Assembly (NCBI GenBank): GCA_016184045.1
Contig: JACPDM010000060.1
Location: 1 to 33,433 of the forward strand
DNA length: 33,433 bases
DNA from: Micavibrio aeruginosavorus
GTDB lineage: Bacteria; Pseudomonadota; Alphaproteobacteria; Micavibrionales; Micavibrionaceae
Direction: 5' to 3'
Positions 19,897 to 28,811 of this stretch are shown here, piece by piece; positions within the stretch are counted from its first letter, which is position 1; each line of letters opens with the position of its first letter. The position numbers and the translations under genes were made by a program. Below the pieces are notes generated by a model. That model saw only the letters and a list, made by a program, of their open reading frames with translations. It ran no database searches and was not told the DNA's origin.

Positions 19897-22212
19897 TCAG
19901 AAGGCGAGGGCGCGCTGGTGCAGATGCCCCGATTGCATATCCGCCGCGAAAGACTGCGCATCGACGCAGGCAAAGGCGGTCATGTTCAAAATCCCCCGCG
20001 CCGTCGCCGAGGGCGTAAGGATATGCGCCGGCATTGCCGCACCCAGAAGAATCGGCCCGATGCCGATACCGTCGCCCAGAATCTTCATCATGTTGAAGGC
20101 GATATTCGCCGCATCGACATTGGGCATGATCAGCAGATTGGCCGCGCCTTCAAGGGTAGAGTTCGGCATGCTGTTCCTGCGGATCGTTTCGGAAAGGGCG
20201 TCGTCGGCATGCATTTCCCCGTCGATCTCCAGCCCCGGCGCGCGGCGGCGAATTTCGGCAAGCGCCGCCCGCATGCGGCAGGCGCTTTCGTCGTCATGCG
20301 TCCCGAAATTGGAATGGGAGAGGAGGGCGACTTTCGGCTTGATGCCGAAACGCGCCACTTCATGCGCGGCGAGAAGGGCCACTTCGCAAATCTGCGCGGC
20401 GCTCGGAGTCGGGTTGATCTGCGTGTCGCAGATAAAGAACGCTCCCTTGGACAGGATCATCACGTTCATCGCCGCGGGCGTATCCACGCCCGGAGTCATG
20501 CCGATGACATCGACCACGTCTTTCAGGTGTTTTTTGTACTGGCCGACCGTGCCGCAAATCATCGCGTCGGCATCGCCCTTTCGCACCATCAGCGATCCGA
20601 TCACGGTAAAGTCCGTGCGCAGGGTGGTTCTGGCCACCGCCGGGTTGACGCCCCGGCGCTCCATGATCTCGTGGTAGGAGGTCCAGTATTCGCGGTACCG
20701 GTGATCGTATTCGGGATCGACCAGCTCGAAATCCTTGCCGACTTTCATCCGCAGGCCAAGGCGTTTGATCCGCGTTTCGATGACTTCTTTCCGGCCGATC
20801 AGGATCGGCTTGGCGATGCCGTCGTCAAGGACGGTCTGCACGGCCTGCAGGACGCGGTCTTCCTCGCCCTCGCAATAGACGACGCGCTTGGGGTCCTGCT
20901 TGGCGCGGGCGAAGATCGGGCGCATCACCATGCTGGTGCGGTAGGTGTAGCTTTGCAGTTTCTGGCGATACGCTTCCCAGTCGGCGATCGGGCGGGCGGC
21001 GACGCCGGTTTCCATCGCCGTGCGGGCGACCGCCATGGGCAGCTCGACGATCAGGCGCGGATCGAAGGGTTTGGGGATCAGGTAGTCGGGGCCGAATTCC
21101 AGCTTTTCCTCGCTATAGACCGAGGCGACTTCCGGGCTGACCTCGCGCCGCGCAAGACTTGCGATGGCGTTGGCGCAGGCCATTTTCATTTCTTCGTTGA
21201 TGGCGGTCGCGCCGACATCCAGCGCGCCGCGGAACAGGAAGGGGAAGCACAGGACGTTGTTGACCTGATTGGTATAGTCGGATCGGCCCGTGCAGATAAT
21301 GGCGTCGGGTTTCGCGGCCTTGGCTTCTTCCGGCATGATTTCCGGCACCGGGTTCGCCAGCGCCATGATCAGCGGCGCCTTGCCCATTTTCTTGACCATC
21401 TCGCCGTTCAATGCCTTGGCAGCGGACAGGCCGAGGAAAATATCCGCGCCTTCCAGCGCCTCGGCCAGGGTTCGGGCGTTGGTTTCGACGGCGTATTGCT
21501 CCTTGTAAGGGTCCATCTGTTCCTTGCGGCCTTTGTAGATGACGCCTTTGCGATCGCAGACGATGATATTTTTTTTCGGCAGTCCCGCCTGCACCAGAAG
21601 GTTGAGGCAGGCGAGCGCCGCTGCGCCCGCGCCGTTGGCGACCAGTTTGATATCTTCAAACGTGCGGCCCTTGAGGTGCAGCCAGTTGGTGATGGCGGCG
21701 GTGGTGATGATGGCGGTTCCGTGCTGGTCGTCGTGGAACACCGGGATCTTCATGCGCTTGCGCAGTTCGGTTTCGACCTCGAAGCATTCCGGGGCCTTGA
21801 TGTCCTCGAGATTGATGCCGCCGAAGCTGGGCTCCAGCGCGGCGATGATCTCGATCAGTTTTTTCGGGTCTTTCTCGTCGATCTCAATATCGATGGAATC
21901 GATATTGGCGAATTTCTTGAACAGGACGGATTTCCCCTCCATCACCGGCTTGGATGCCAGCGCGCCGATATCGCCAAGGCCAAGGACGGCCGTGCCGTTG
22001 GAGATCACCGCGACCAGATTGCCGCGGGAGGTGTAGTCGAGCGCCTTGAGCGGGTCGGCGGCGATTTCCTCGCACGGGGCGGCGACGCCGGGGGAATAGG
22101 CGAGGGACAGGTCGCGCTGCGTGGCCATGGCCTTGGTCGGGACAATCGCGATTTTCCCCGGCGTCGGCAGGCGGTGATATTCAAGGGCGGCGTCGCGCAG
22201 GGTATCTTTCAT
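19897..22212 (-). CDS. maeB: NADP-dependent malic enzyme with C-terminal phosphotransacetylase-like domain
   Basis: [68 protein letters not shown]-terminal PTA-like region ([18 protein letters not shown]..., [24 protein letters not shown]). Start chosen at [14 protein letters not shown]. Confidence 0.95.
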   Translation of the reverse strand: MKDTLRDAALEYHRLPTPGKIAIVPTKAMATQRDLSLAYSPGVAAPCEEIAADPLKALDYTSRGNLVAVISNGTAVLGLGDIGALASKPVMEGKSVLFKKFANIDSIDIEIDEKDPKKLIEIIAALEPSFGGINLEDIKAPECFEVETELRKRMKIPVFHDDQHGTAIITTAAITNWLHLKGRTFEDIKLVANGAGAAALACLNLLVQAGLPKKNIIVCDRKGVIYKGRKEQMDPYKEQYAVETNARTLAEALEGADIFLGLSAAKALNGEMVKKMGKAPLIMALANPVPEIMPEEAKAAKPDAIICTGRSDYTNQVNNVLCFPFLFRGALDVGATAINEEMKMACANAIASLARREVSPEVASVYSEEKLEFGPDYLIPKPFDPRLIVELPMAVARTAMETGVAARPIADWEAYRQKLQSYTYRTSMVMRPIFARAKQDPKRVVYCEGEEDRVLQAVQTVLDDGIAKPILIGRKEVIETRIKRLGLRMKVGKDFELVDPEYDHRYREYWTSYHEIMERRGVNPAVARTTLRTDFTVIGSLMVRKGDADAMICGTVGQYKKHLKDVVDVIGMTPGVDTPAAMNVMILSKGAFFICDTQINPTPSAAQICEVALLAAHEVARFGIKPKVALLSHSNFGTHDDESACRMRAALAEIRRRAPGLEIDGEMHADDALSETIRRNSMPNSTLEGAANLLIMPNVDAANIAFNMMKILGDGIGIGPILLGAAMPAHILTPSATARGILNMTAFACVDAQSFAADMQSGHLHQRALAF

Positions 22213-22321
22213 GGGTATCTCTTGACATAATGTTTGGGCCGCAGCCACAGGGGAAAGGCCCCCCTAAATGACCAGAGATTCTGGGCATTTTCAAGGCCGG
22301 GGTGTTGTGCAGGACGGCGGG

Positions 22322-22559
22322 TCAGAGGCGCTTTTTTGTAAAGGCTCTGCCTGATGCTGTTTTCAAGTAGGATTCAAACTGGATCGCCTGATTTTCATCA
22401 AAACGCGATATGGGTTTTCAGTGCCCAGGGTGTGAATTTCGATGTATGCGGCACTTTACCGGAATTATGATCTTTCAGGCGCTGCTTCAGGTCGCTTGTG
22501 CAGCCGGTGTAAAAACACTCGGGGTCAGATTGGCTGCGGAGAATATAGACATATTTCAT
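22322..22559 (-). pseudogene. GIY-YIG endonuclease domain protein (UPF0213/YhbQ-like), +1 frameshift
   Basis: Minus-strand reading from ATG 22559: MKYVYILRSQSDPECFYTGCTSDLKQRLKDHNSGKVPHTSKFTPWALKTHIAF then TGA TGA; shifting by one base gives DENQAIQFESYLKTASGRAFTKKRL*. Total length 238 nt = 79 codons + 1. Not in the ORF track. Confidence 0.85.
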
Positions 22560-22696
22560 GTTATAAACTTTTCAGGCCCGCTTTCGCTGACGCTTCAGCG
22601 CGGCAGCCTTCGCCCCAACAAGACCCATCCATTCAGATTGCTATGACGTCTAGACCTTGGCTGGCATGCCGAGCCGTAGCCCGGCAGGGCGAAGGC

Positions 22697-22783
22697 TGGT
22701 GCGGTCGAGAAGACTCGAACTTCCACGGGGGTTAGCCCACAGCGACCTCAACGCTGCGCGTCTACCAATTCCGCCACGACCGC
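22697..22783 (-). tRNA. tRNA-Leu (anticodon GAG), CCA encoded
   Basis: Reverse complement GCGGTCGTGGCGGAATTGGTAGACGCGCAGCGTTGAGGTCGCTGTGGGCTAACCCCCGTGGAAGTTCGAGTCTTCTCGACCGCACCA: 7-bp acceptor stem GCGGTCG/CGACCGC, anticodon stem CAGCG/CGCTG with loop TTGAGGT, long variable arm, TTCGAGT T-loop. Confidence 0.97.
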
Positions 22784-22908
22784 ATTCCAGAAGGGGCTGA
22801 GGATTTTAGCCGCCATGTCAGTAGCAAATACGAAGGCGGGCTGCAAGCCCTTTAAACGGGGCAGCGAAGGGGATTGTCTCAGAGCCGTTATCCGGCTAGG
22901 TTAACCCT

Positions 22909-23550
22909 ATGGAAATTATCACATCCAAAGCCTTTGTTTCCTACCCCGAAGCCGTCCAGAAAATGGAGGCGCGGGTTGCCGCCATTCATGACGGGACGGC
23001 GGCGGAGGCGATCTGGCTTCTGGAGCATCCGCCGCTTTATACCGGGGGTACGAGCGCCGATCCTGCCGATTTGCGCGATCCCCAATTCCCGGTTTACGAC
23101 ACCGGACGGGGTGGGGAATACACCTATCATGGCCCGGGGCAGCGCGTGGCCTATGTCATGTTAAATCTTAAAGCACGCCAGCAAGTCCCTGATATTAAAA
23201 AATATGTCTGGCAGCTCGAGGAGTGGGTGATCCTCTCCCTGGCGCAGCTTGGCGTCACGGGGGAGCGCAGGCCGGGCCGCGTCGGTATCTGGGTGGTCAC
23301 GCCGGAGGGCGAGAAGAAAATCGCCGCCATCGGCGTGCGCATCCGGCACTGGGTGACGTTTCACGGTATCGCGGTCAACGTCAATCCCGACCTCTCCCAT
23401 TTTGGCGGGATCGTCCCTTGCGGCATTTCCGAATACGGGGTGACGTCGCTTTCGGATCTCGGCATTGAGGCCGGGATGGAGGCGCTCGACCGGGCGCTGC
23501 TGGAAAACTGGGCTCAGGTTTTCGGCGACAATCCGGCCGTCGCGGCGTAG
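22909..23550 (+). CDS. lipB: octanoyltransferase LipB
   Basis: [48 protein letters not shown]...[38 protein letters not shown]. Confidence 0.96.
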   Translation: MEIITSKAFVSYPEAVQKMEARVAAIHDGTAAEAIWLLEHPPLYTGGTSADPADLRDPQFPVYDTGRGGEYTYHGPGQRVAYVMLNLKARQQVPDIKKYVWQLEEWVILSLAQLGVTGERRPGRVGIWVVTPEGEKKIAAIGVRIRHWVTFHGIAVNVNPDLSHFGGIVPCGISEYGVTSLSDLGIEAGMEALDRALLENWAQVFGDNPAVAA

Positions 23551-24377
23551 CGGTCAAGGGTTTTTGCCAGACGGGTCAAATCGTCCCTGACCCGCTGCCC
23601 TTTGACGGGATCGAAGGCGAGGCTTTCCTGATCCATGTACAGATTGCGGGCGATTTCGATCTGAAGGCTGTGGCCGCCTTGCGCCGGGCAGCCAGTGGTC
23701 TGGATGATCGACCCGCCGGAAAAATAAACCCCATTGGAACCAACGCTGTATCCAGCAGCTTTAAAGAAATCTCTGACCGTGGATGTCAGCTGCGGCGCGC
23801 AGGTCGTGTCATCCATATTGCCCAGAATAATGTCGTCGATCGTGCTTCCCGCGGGGCGGTTGAAGGAATGCATGTCGAGGTGAATCCGGAATCCGTGCGC
23901 CGCCTGCGCCCGGTTCAGCAGCGTGCCGAGGGCGGCGAAATAGGGGCGGTGGTAGTCGCGAATCCGGCGCTCGGCTTCCGCCGTGGTCAGGCGGGCGCTC
24001 TCATTATAGATGGCGGCGATGCGCCGGGATCGCGGCCCGGCGAAGGCCGGAAACAGGCTCAAATTCTGCTGGACATGGAAGGTCCGGCGTGGCGGATGCG
24101 GCCAGCCGCCCTTGATCATGCCGGGGTCGATTTCATCATCGAAACGGTTGAGGTCGATGCAGGTGCGGTGGATCAGTGCCTCAAGCACCGGAACCCCGGC
24201 GGAGGGCACATCCTCCAGAAGTTTTTCGACATGCGGGTCGTGCAGGAACATCAAATCCTGCCGCGCGCAGGCAAAACGGAAATGATCGGGCAGAACCACG
24301 CCGCTATGCGGGGTGTCGAAAACAACCGCGGATACGCCCGCGCCTGCCGGGTCGTGCACGATATAGGGAGTGGCCAT
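23514..24377 (-). CDS. N-formylglutamate amidohydrolase family protein (copy A)
   Basis: [51 protein letters not shown]. 3' end overlaps lipB convergently by 37 bp. Confidence 0.85.
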   Translation of the reverse strand: MATPYIVHDPAGAGVSAVVFDTPHSGVVLPDHFRFACARQDLMFLHDPHVEKLLEDVPSAGVPVLEALIHRTCIDLNRFDDEIDPGMIKGGWPHPPRRTFHVQQNLSLFPAFAGPRSRRIAAIYNESARLTTAEAERRIRDYHRPYFAALGTLLNRAQAAHGFRIHLDMHSFNRPAGSTIDDIILGNMDDTTCAPQLTSTVRDFFKAAGYSVGSNGVYFSGGSIIQTTGCPAQGGHSLQIEIARNLYMDQESLAFDPVKGQRVRDDLTRLAKTLDRYAATAGLSPKT

Positions 24378-24388
24378 AGGGCCTTATA

Positions 24389-25285
24389 CTAATCGGCGGC
24401 CAGATTGACAAGGCTGGCGGCGGCGTAGGCGGAAATCGCCTGAATCAACTTCTCAATATCGCCCTTCAATGCATTGTAATTTTTGTTTTTTTCGTATTTC
24501 TTTTCATCCCAGTAGAGCGCCTTGTTGATTTCAAGCTGGAGCGAATGGCGGCCCGCCGCCGGGGCAGAAAAACGGCGCACGATCTCGACGCCTTTATAGG
24601 GGTTATTGATTGCCACGCGGTAGCCCATCGACCGCAGGGCATCGCGCAGGAAATGGGTGAAGGCAAGATCGCAGCTTGTCCCGTCGCGGTCGCCCAGCAC
24701 GAAATCCGGCTGCAAATGGTGCAGGTTATGCGGCCCGGTGGTCAGGCCGCTGGCCGAGGGCATGGAATGACAATTGATATGCCAGACCGCGCCATAGCGG
24801 TAATGCACATCATCAAGAATATCCTTTAACCTGTTGTGATATGGGTGATAATAGCGATCAAGCCGCGCCTGCACCTCGGCGATTTGAAGGCGGCGGTCAT
24901 AGACCGGCATCCCGGGCCGGACGAGGCGGCGGATCAGCCCGATCCCGGCATGGGAGCGCGCGGACGGCATCAGCGGCCCCGGCCAGCGTTCCGCCAGAAG
25001 GTCGGTATCAATGTCATAAGAAGCCCGGTTCACATCGATATAGGTGCGCGGGAACAGGGCGCAGAGCAACGTCGCCCCATGCTCCGGCGCAGCCATGAAC
25101 AGGGTATCGACATGGTTGTCCTCCGCCCGCTCCAGCGCCTCGAAGGGGCAGGCATGGCCGAAATCCGCCGGGTAGTCGCGCCCGCTATGCGGGGAGTCGA
25201 AGACCAGTGGCGCTTCCGCGGCGATCGGCCGGAAAACCTGATAAATGCCGGGCAGGCTGTGGTTATGACTTCCCTTTTGATCCAT
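24389..25285 (-). CDS. N-formylglutamate amidohydrolase family protein (copy B)
   Basis: LVFDSPHSGRDYPADF, RTYIDVNRASYDID, HINCHSMP, GRHSLQLEINKALYWDE. Confidence 0.87.
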   Translation of the reverse strand: MDQKGSHNHSLPGIYQVFRPIAAEAPLVFDSPHSGRDYPADFGHACPFEALERAEDNHVDTLFMAAPEHGATLLCALFPRTYIDVNRASYDIDTDLLAERWPGPLMPSARSHAGIGLIRRLVRPGMPVYDRRLQIAEVQARLDRYYHPYHNRLKDILDDVHYRYGAVWHINCHSMPSASGLTTGPHNLHHLQPDFVLGDRDGTSCDLAFTHFLRDALRSMGYRVAINNPYKGVEIVRRFSAPAAGRHSLQLEINKALYWDEKKYEKNKNYNALKGDIEKLIQAISAYAAASLVNLAAD

Positions 25286-25345
25286 ATCCAGTATCTTACA
25301 ACAATTCGCCTTCGGGCAGGTTAACTTTACGCTCCTTAAAAGAGC

Positions 25346-25434
25346 CGTCCTTCCGGCGAAAGCCGGAATCCAGAGATTTCGGTTTCCGGTTCGGCGGTTA
25401 TTTCACTGGATCCCGGCCTTCGCCGGGATGACGG
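25346..25434. repeat. inverted pair of REP-like palindromic elements
   Basis: 25346-25374 cgtccTTCCGGCgaaaGCCGGAAtccagag; 25404-25434 cactggaTCCCGGCcttcGCCGGGAtgacgg. The second is the reverse complement of a close variant of the first; together they can form a larger hairpin in the divergent region before serS. Confidence 0.8.
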
Positions 25435-25464
25435 AGTGAGGGGCCGGGATATTGAGAGAAAAAC

Positions 25465-26775
25465 ATGCACGACATCAACGCCATCCGCAAAGACCCCGCC
25501 GCCTTTGACAAGAACTGGGCCCGCCGGGGGCTGGCCGCGCAGACGCCCGCGATCCTGAAACTGGACGAGGAGCGCCGCGCCGCGCAGACGGAAATGCAAA
25601 CCCTGCTCCAGCGCCGGAACGAAGCCTCGAAGGAAATCGGCGCGCTCAAGGCCAAGGGCGGCGACGCCGCCGCGCTGATGGCCGAAGTCGCGGGCCTCAA
25701 AGACCGCACGGCGGAGCTGGAGCAAAAAGAGGCCGCCCTGTCGGAATCCCTCAACGCGCTGCTTTCCGCCCTGCCGAACATGCTGGACGACGCCACGCCG
25801 GACGGCAAGGACGAGCATGACAACAAGGAAGTCCGCAAAATCGGCACACCCAAAAATCCGGCCACCCCGACGCCCGACCATGTCGCCATCGGCGAGGGGC
25901 TTGGCATGATGGATTTCGACACGGCGGCCAAAATGTCGGGCAGCCGCTTTGTCCTGATGCATTCTGGCCTTGCCCGGATGGAGCGGGCGCTGGCGCAGTT
26001 CATGCTCGACCTGCACACGACCGAGCACGGCTATACCGAGGTTTCCCCGCCGCTGATGGTGCGGGACCAAACCATGTACGGCACGGGGCAGTTGCCCAAA
26101 TTCGCCGAAGACCAGTTTAAAACCACGCGCGGCGACTGGCTGATCCCCACCGCCGAGGTGCCGCTGACCAATATCGTCGCCGACATGATTATCGAGGATC
26201 ATGCCTTCCCGCGCCGCTATACCGCCTTTACGCCGTGTTTCCGCCAGGAAGCCGGGGCGGCGGGCAAGGACACGCGCGGCATGATCCGCCAGCACCAGTT
26301 CTATAAAGTCGAGATGGTCAGCATCACCACGCCCGAACAAAGCGAGGAAGAGCACCAGCGCATGACCGCCTGCGCCGAAAACGTGCTGAAAAAACTCGGC
26401 CTGTCCTTCCGCACCATGGCGCTGTGCAGCGGGGATATCGGCTTTGGCTCGCGCAAGACCTATGACCTTGAGGTCTGGCTGCCGGGGCAGCAGAAATACC
26501 GCGAAATCTCGAGCTGTTCCAATTGCGGCGACTTTCAGGCCCGCCGCATGAAGGCGCGGTTCCGCGCGCCGGGCGAAAAGGACACGCGCTTTGTCCATAC
26601 GCTCAACGGCTCCGGCGTCGCGGTGGGGCGCGCCCTGATCGCGGTCCTTGAAAACTATTACGACCCCGCCGATGGCGGCGTGTTCGTGCCGGACGTTCTG
26701 CTGCCCTATATGGGCGGGATGAAAAAAATCCTGCCGCTTAAAGGCGGGGCGGAGCGCCTGACTGCCGCCGGGTAG
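25465..26775 (+). CDS. serS: seryl-tRNA synthetase
   Basis: [23 protein letters not shown], coiled-coil arm, [90 protein letters not shown]. Confidence 0.98.
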   Translation: MHDINAIRKDPAAFDKNWARRGLAAQTPAILKLDEERRAAQTEMQTLLQRRNEASKEIGALKAKGGDAAALMAEVAGLKDRTAELEQKEAALSESLNALLSALPNMLDDATPDGKDEHDNKEVRKIGTPKNPATPTPDHVAIGEGLGMMDFDTAAKMSGSRFVLMHSGLARMERALAQFMLDLHTTEHGYTEVSPPLMVRDQTMYGTGQLPKFAEDQFKTTRGDWLIPTAEVPLTNIVADMIIEDHAFPRRYTAFTPCFRQEAGAAGKDTRGMIRQHQFYKVEMVSITTPEQSEEEHQRMTACAENVLKKLGLSFRTMALCSGDIGFGSRKTYDLEVWLPGQQKYREISSCSNCGDFQARRMKARFRAPGEKDTRFVHTLNGSGVAVGRALIAVLENYYDPADGGVFVPDVLLPYMGGMKKILPLKGGAERLTAAG

Positions 26776-26800
26776 GGCAGGGAAAACCGCGCCGGAATAA

Positions 26801-26838
26801 AAAATAGGAATTGTTTCACGTGAAACAATTCCTATTTT
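26801..26838. terminator. perfect 38-bp palindrome: likely serS rho-independent terminator with an embedded parS-like core
   Basis: AAAATAGGAATTGTTTCACGTGAAACAATTCCTATTTT; all 19 base pairs checked; followed by tctTGTTTTT. Confidence 0.75.
26812..26827. promoter_or_regulatory. parS: parS-like ParB-binding site
   Basis: TGTTTCACGTGAAACA: exact 16-bp palindrome matching the published parS consensus form TGTTNCACGTGAAACA. Confidence 0.75.
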
Positions 26839-26942
26839 CTTGTTTTTGCCACCCTTGAAAATAAAGGATAAATCCGGAATCCTTCAGTTCGTTCGTCGAT
26901 TTTTTCAGCGCGTCCTGCTTTCAAGCTGAGTCACTTCCCCGC

Positions 26943-26971
26943 GTCATCGCCCGGACGGGCCGGGCAATGAC
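26943..26971. repeat. REP-like hairpin, 12-5-12
   Basis: gtcatcgcccgg acggg ccgggcaatgac; one mismatch in the 12-bp stem. Confidence 0.7.
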
Positions 26972-27467
26972 AAGATTTGTATTTTTGCGTCAATCTGATC
27001 GCAGGATGCTCTGGCGCGACGAACGCCGCAGGCGGGGCGTCTTTCCGGTTCCTGTGGCCGGGCAGGGGAACCCGCATTTTACAGGGGTAATATAGGCATA
27101 AATTCCTATTATTGTCAAGGGCAATCGGCGGGTCGGGGTTTTAAAAAAGTTTTTTCAACGCAGAGGGCGCTGAGGAACGCGGAGGCGTTTTGGGTCCTTG
27201 GGCTTCCTTTCAGGCTTCATCCTGCCTTTCTGAAATGGACAGGACTTAACCGCGGATGTGTCTGTGTCCAACCGTGGTAAAGAATAGGGGGCAGATTTGA
27301 TTTAAGCTGCTCGATAAAACATGTCCACTACATATGTTCTTTATTTGTTCTTTTTGCGGGGTGTAAATTACGGTAAATAGAGGCGTTTGGCGGCTTTTAA
27401 ATTATGAAAAAATTATACGCTCTATGTTATGTTGTCGCTAAGTATGATGATTGAAGGGGATTTGAGT

Positions 27468-27815
27468 ATGAAGCTGCAATTTATGAAGGAAGTTTTTCCG
27501 GATGAAGGCATTAAGACCCATAGCGGCAAGCTGGCCATCGTCAATGGCGCGCGCGATATTAACAGCATTGAAATTGATCACGGAACAATTGAAGGGCAAC
27601 GTCTTAAGTCGCAGTTCCATCTGGCGCTCGTGACTCATGACGCCTTTGAAGGTCGCGACATGCTTCATATTCTGGCTTCATCGGCAACGAAAGAAAGTCT
27701 GATTGATAAATTGCGCCAAGGGGTCAAAGTATCGGACGTTGACCTTTGGTTTGATTCACTGCCCCGTAAAAGTCTGCTTCGTGACAACTTCAAGGTTGAT
27801 GGAGTGTTTTTATAG
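27468..27815 (+). CDS. hypothetical protein (115 aa)
   Basis: Start chosen at ATG 27468 with gaagGGGA upstream; MKLQFMKEVFPDEGIKTHSGKLAIVNGARDINSIEIDHGTIEGQRLKSQFHLALVTHDAFEGRDMLHILASSATKESLIDKLRQGVKVSDVDLWFDSLPRKSLLRDNFKVDGVFL. Confidence 0.65.
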   Translation: MKLQFMKEVFPDEGIKTHSGKLAIVNGARDINSIEIDHGTIEGQRLKSQFHLALVTHDAFEGRDMLHILASSATKESLIDKLRQGVKVSDVDLWFDSLPRKSLLRDNFKVDGVFL

Positions 27816-27898
27816 ATTTTCAGGGTCACATCTGCCTCTTGCAAAATAAGCAAGGGGGGGAATCCTGTAGAAACATTGATTAAGAAACTCACCAATAC

Positions 27899-27927
27899 GT
27901 CATCACCCGGCTTGTCCGGGTGATGAC
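27899..27927. repeat. REP-like hairpin, 12-5-12, perfect stem
   Basis: gtcatcacccgg cttgt ccgggtgatgac. Confidence 0.75.
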
Positions 27928-27942
27928 AGTGGAAGATATTCA

Positions 27943-27972
27943 CAATCAATGAGATCGCAATCAATGGGATCG
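27943..27972. repeat. two-copy tandem 15-bp repeat
   Basis: CAATCAATGAGATCG followed directly by CAATCAATGGGATCG (one mismatch). Confidence 0.7.
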
Positions 27973-28112
27973 GATTCGATTGAAAATGCAAATCACCGCA
28001 GCGGGCGCAAGGGGGATCAAGGTTTCCGGCTGGGTTTCAGGCGGGGCGGAAGGGATAAAATGGGCCTTGCGCGTTCTTGCGGGGCGGGGGAAAGTCGCCT
28101 AGAATCGGGGGC

Positions 28113-28811
28113 ATGGACACGAATACCAAGCGCGTTCTGCGCCTGATAATGCATCTCCGCAAAATGGGGATTACGGATACGAAAGTGCTGGCCGCGATCG
28201 AGCGCGTGCCGCGCGAGATTTTCATTCCGCGGCAGATGCACGATCAGGCTTATGAGGATATTGCCCTGCCGATCGGCCGGGGGCAGACGATTTCGCAGCC
28301 TTTCATCGTCGCCATCATGACGCAGGCGCTGGAGCTGAACGACCGGCACAAGGTGCTGGAGATCGGGACGGGCTCGGGGTATCAGGCCTGCGTCCTCGCC
28401 TGGATCTGCCGCCGGGTCTATACCATCGAGCGGCACAAGCCGCTGCTGGAGCGGGCGGAGGAGATTTTCCGTTACCTCAATATCCGCGACCTGCACAATA
28501 TCACGACAAAACACGGGGACGGGATGCGCGGCTGGCCGGAGCAGGCGCCGTTCGACCGCATCATCGTCACCGCCGCCGCGCAGGGCGCGCCGCCGCAGGC
28601 TTTGCTGGATCAGCTTGCCATCGGCGGAATCATGATCGTCCCCGTGGCCAAAGACGGCAAACAGGTTCTGCGCCGTTACAAGAAAGAGGGCGAGGATACG
28701 TTCGCGGTCAAGGATCTGCTGGATGTGCGTTTCGTGCCGCTGCTGCCTAATCTGGCGCGGACGACGGAGGAGGCGGACGATCCGGTGCCGGGGAAGAGCC
28801 ATGGGCGGTAG
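28113..28811 (+). CDS. pcm: protein-L-isoaspartate O-methyltransferase
   Basis: VPREIFIPRQMHDQAYEDIALPIGRGQTISQPFIVAIMTQAL, VLEIGTGSGYQACVLAWI, FDRIIVTAAAQGAPPQALLDQLAIGGIMIVPV. Confidence 0.96.
   Translation: MDTNTKRVLRLIMHLRKMGITDTKVLAAIERVPREIFIPRQMHDQAYEDIALPIGRGQTISQPFIVAIMTQALELNDRHKVLEIGTGSGYQACVLAWICRRVYTIERHKPLLERAEEIFRYLNIRDLHNITTKHGDGMRGWPEQAPFDRIIVTAAAQGAPPQALLDQLAIGGIMIVPVAKDGKQVLRRYKKEGEDTFAVKDLLDVRFVPLLPNLARTTEEADDPVPGKSHGR

Noticed and set aside
19558-22230. 890-aa plus-strand ORF antisense to mgtE and maeB
   Set aside because: Composition (R/H/G/D/F-rich, no recognisable domains) is typical of an antisense shadow of GC-rich genes; the minus strand carries clear MgtE and MaeB proteins.
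22442-22735. 97-aa plus-strand ORF ending WCGREDSNFHGG
   Set aside because: Crosses the tRNA-Leu complement (CGREDSNFHG is a well-known spurious tRNA translation) and the antisense of the GIY-YIG gene.
23514-23550. 37-bp convergent overlap of lipB and the amidohydrolase gene as a regulatory overlap
   Set aside because: Short convergent overlaps are common in compact genomes; nothing else suggests function.
25336-26598. 420-aa minus-strand ORF antisense to serS
   Set aside because: Antisense shadow of an unambiguous SerS; includes translated REP sequence at its end (SSRRRPGSS).
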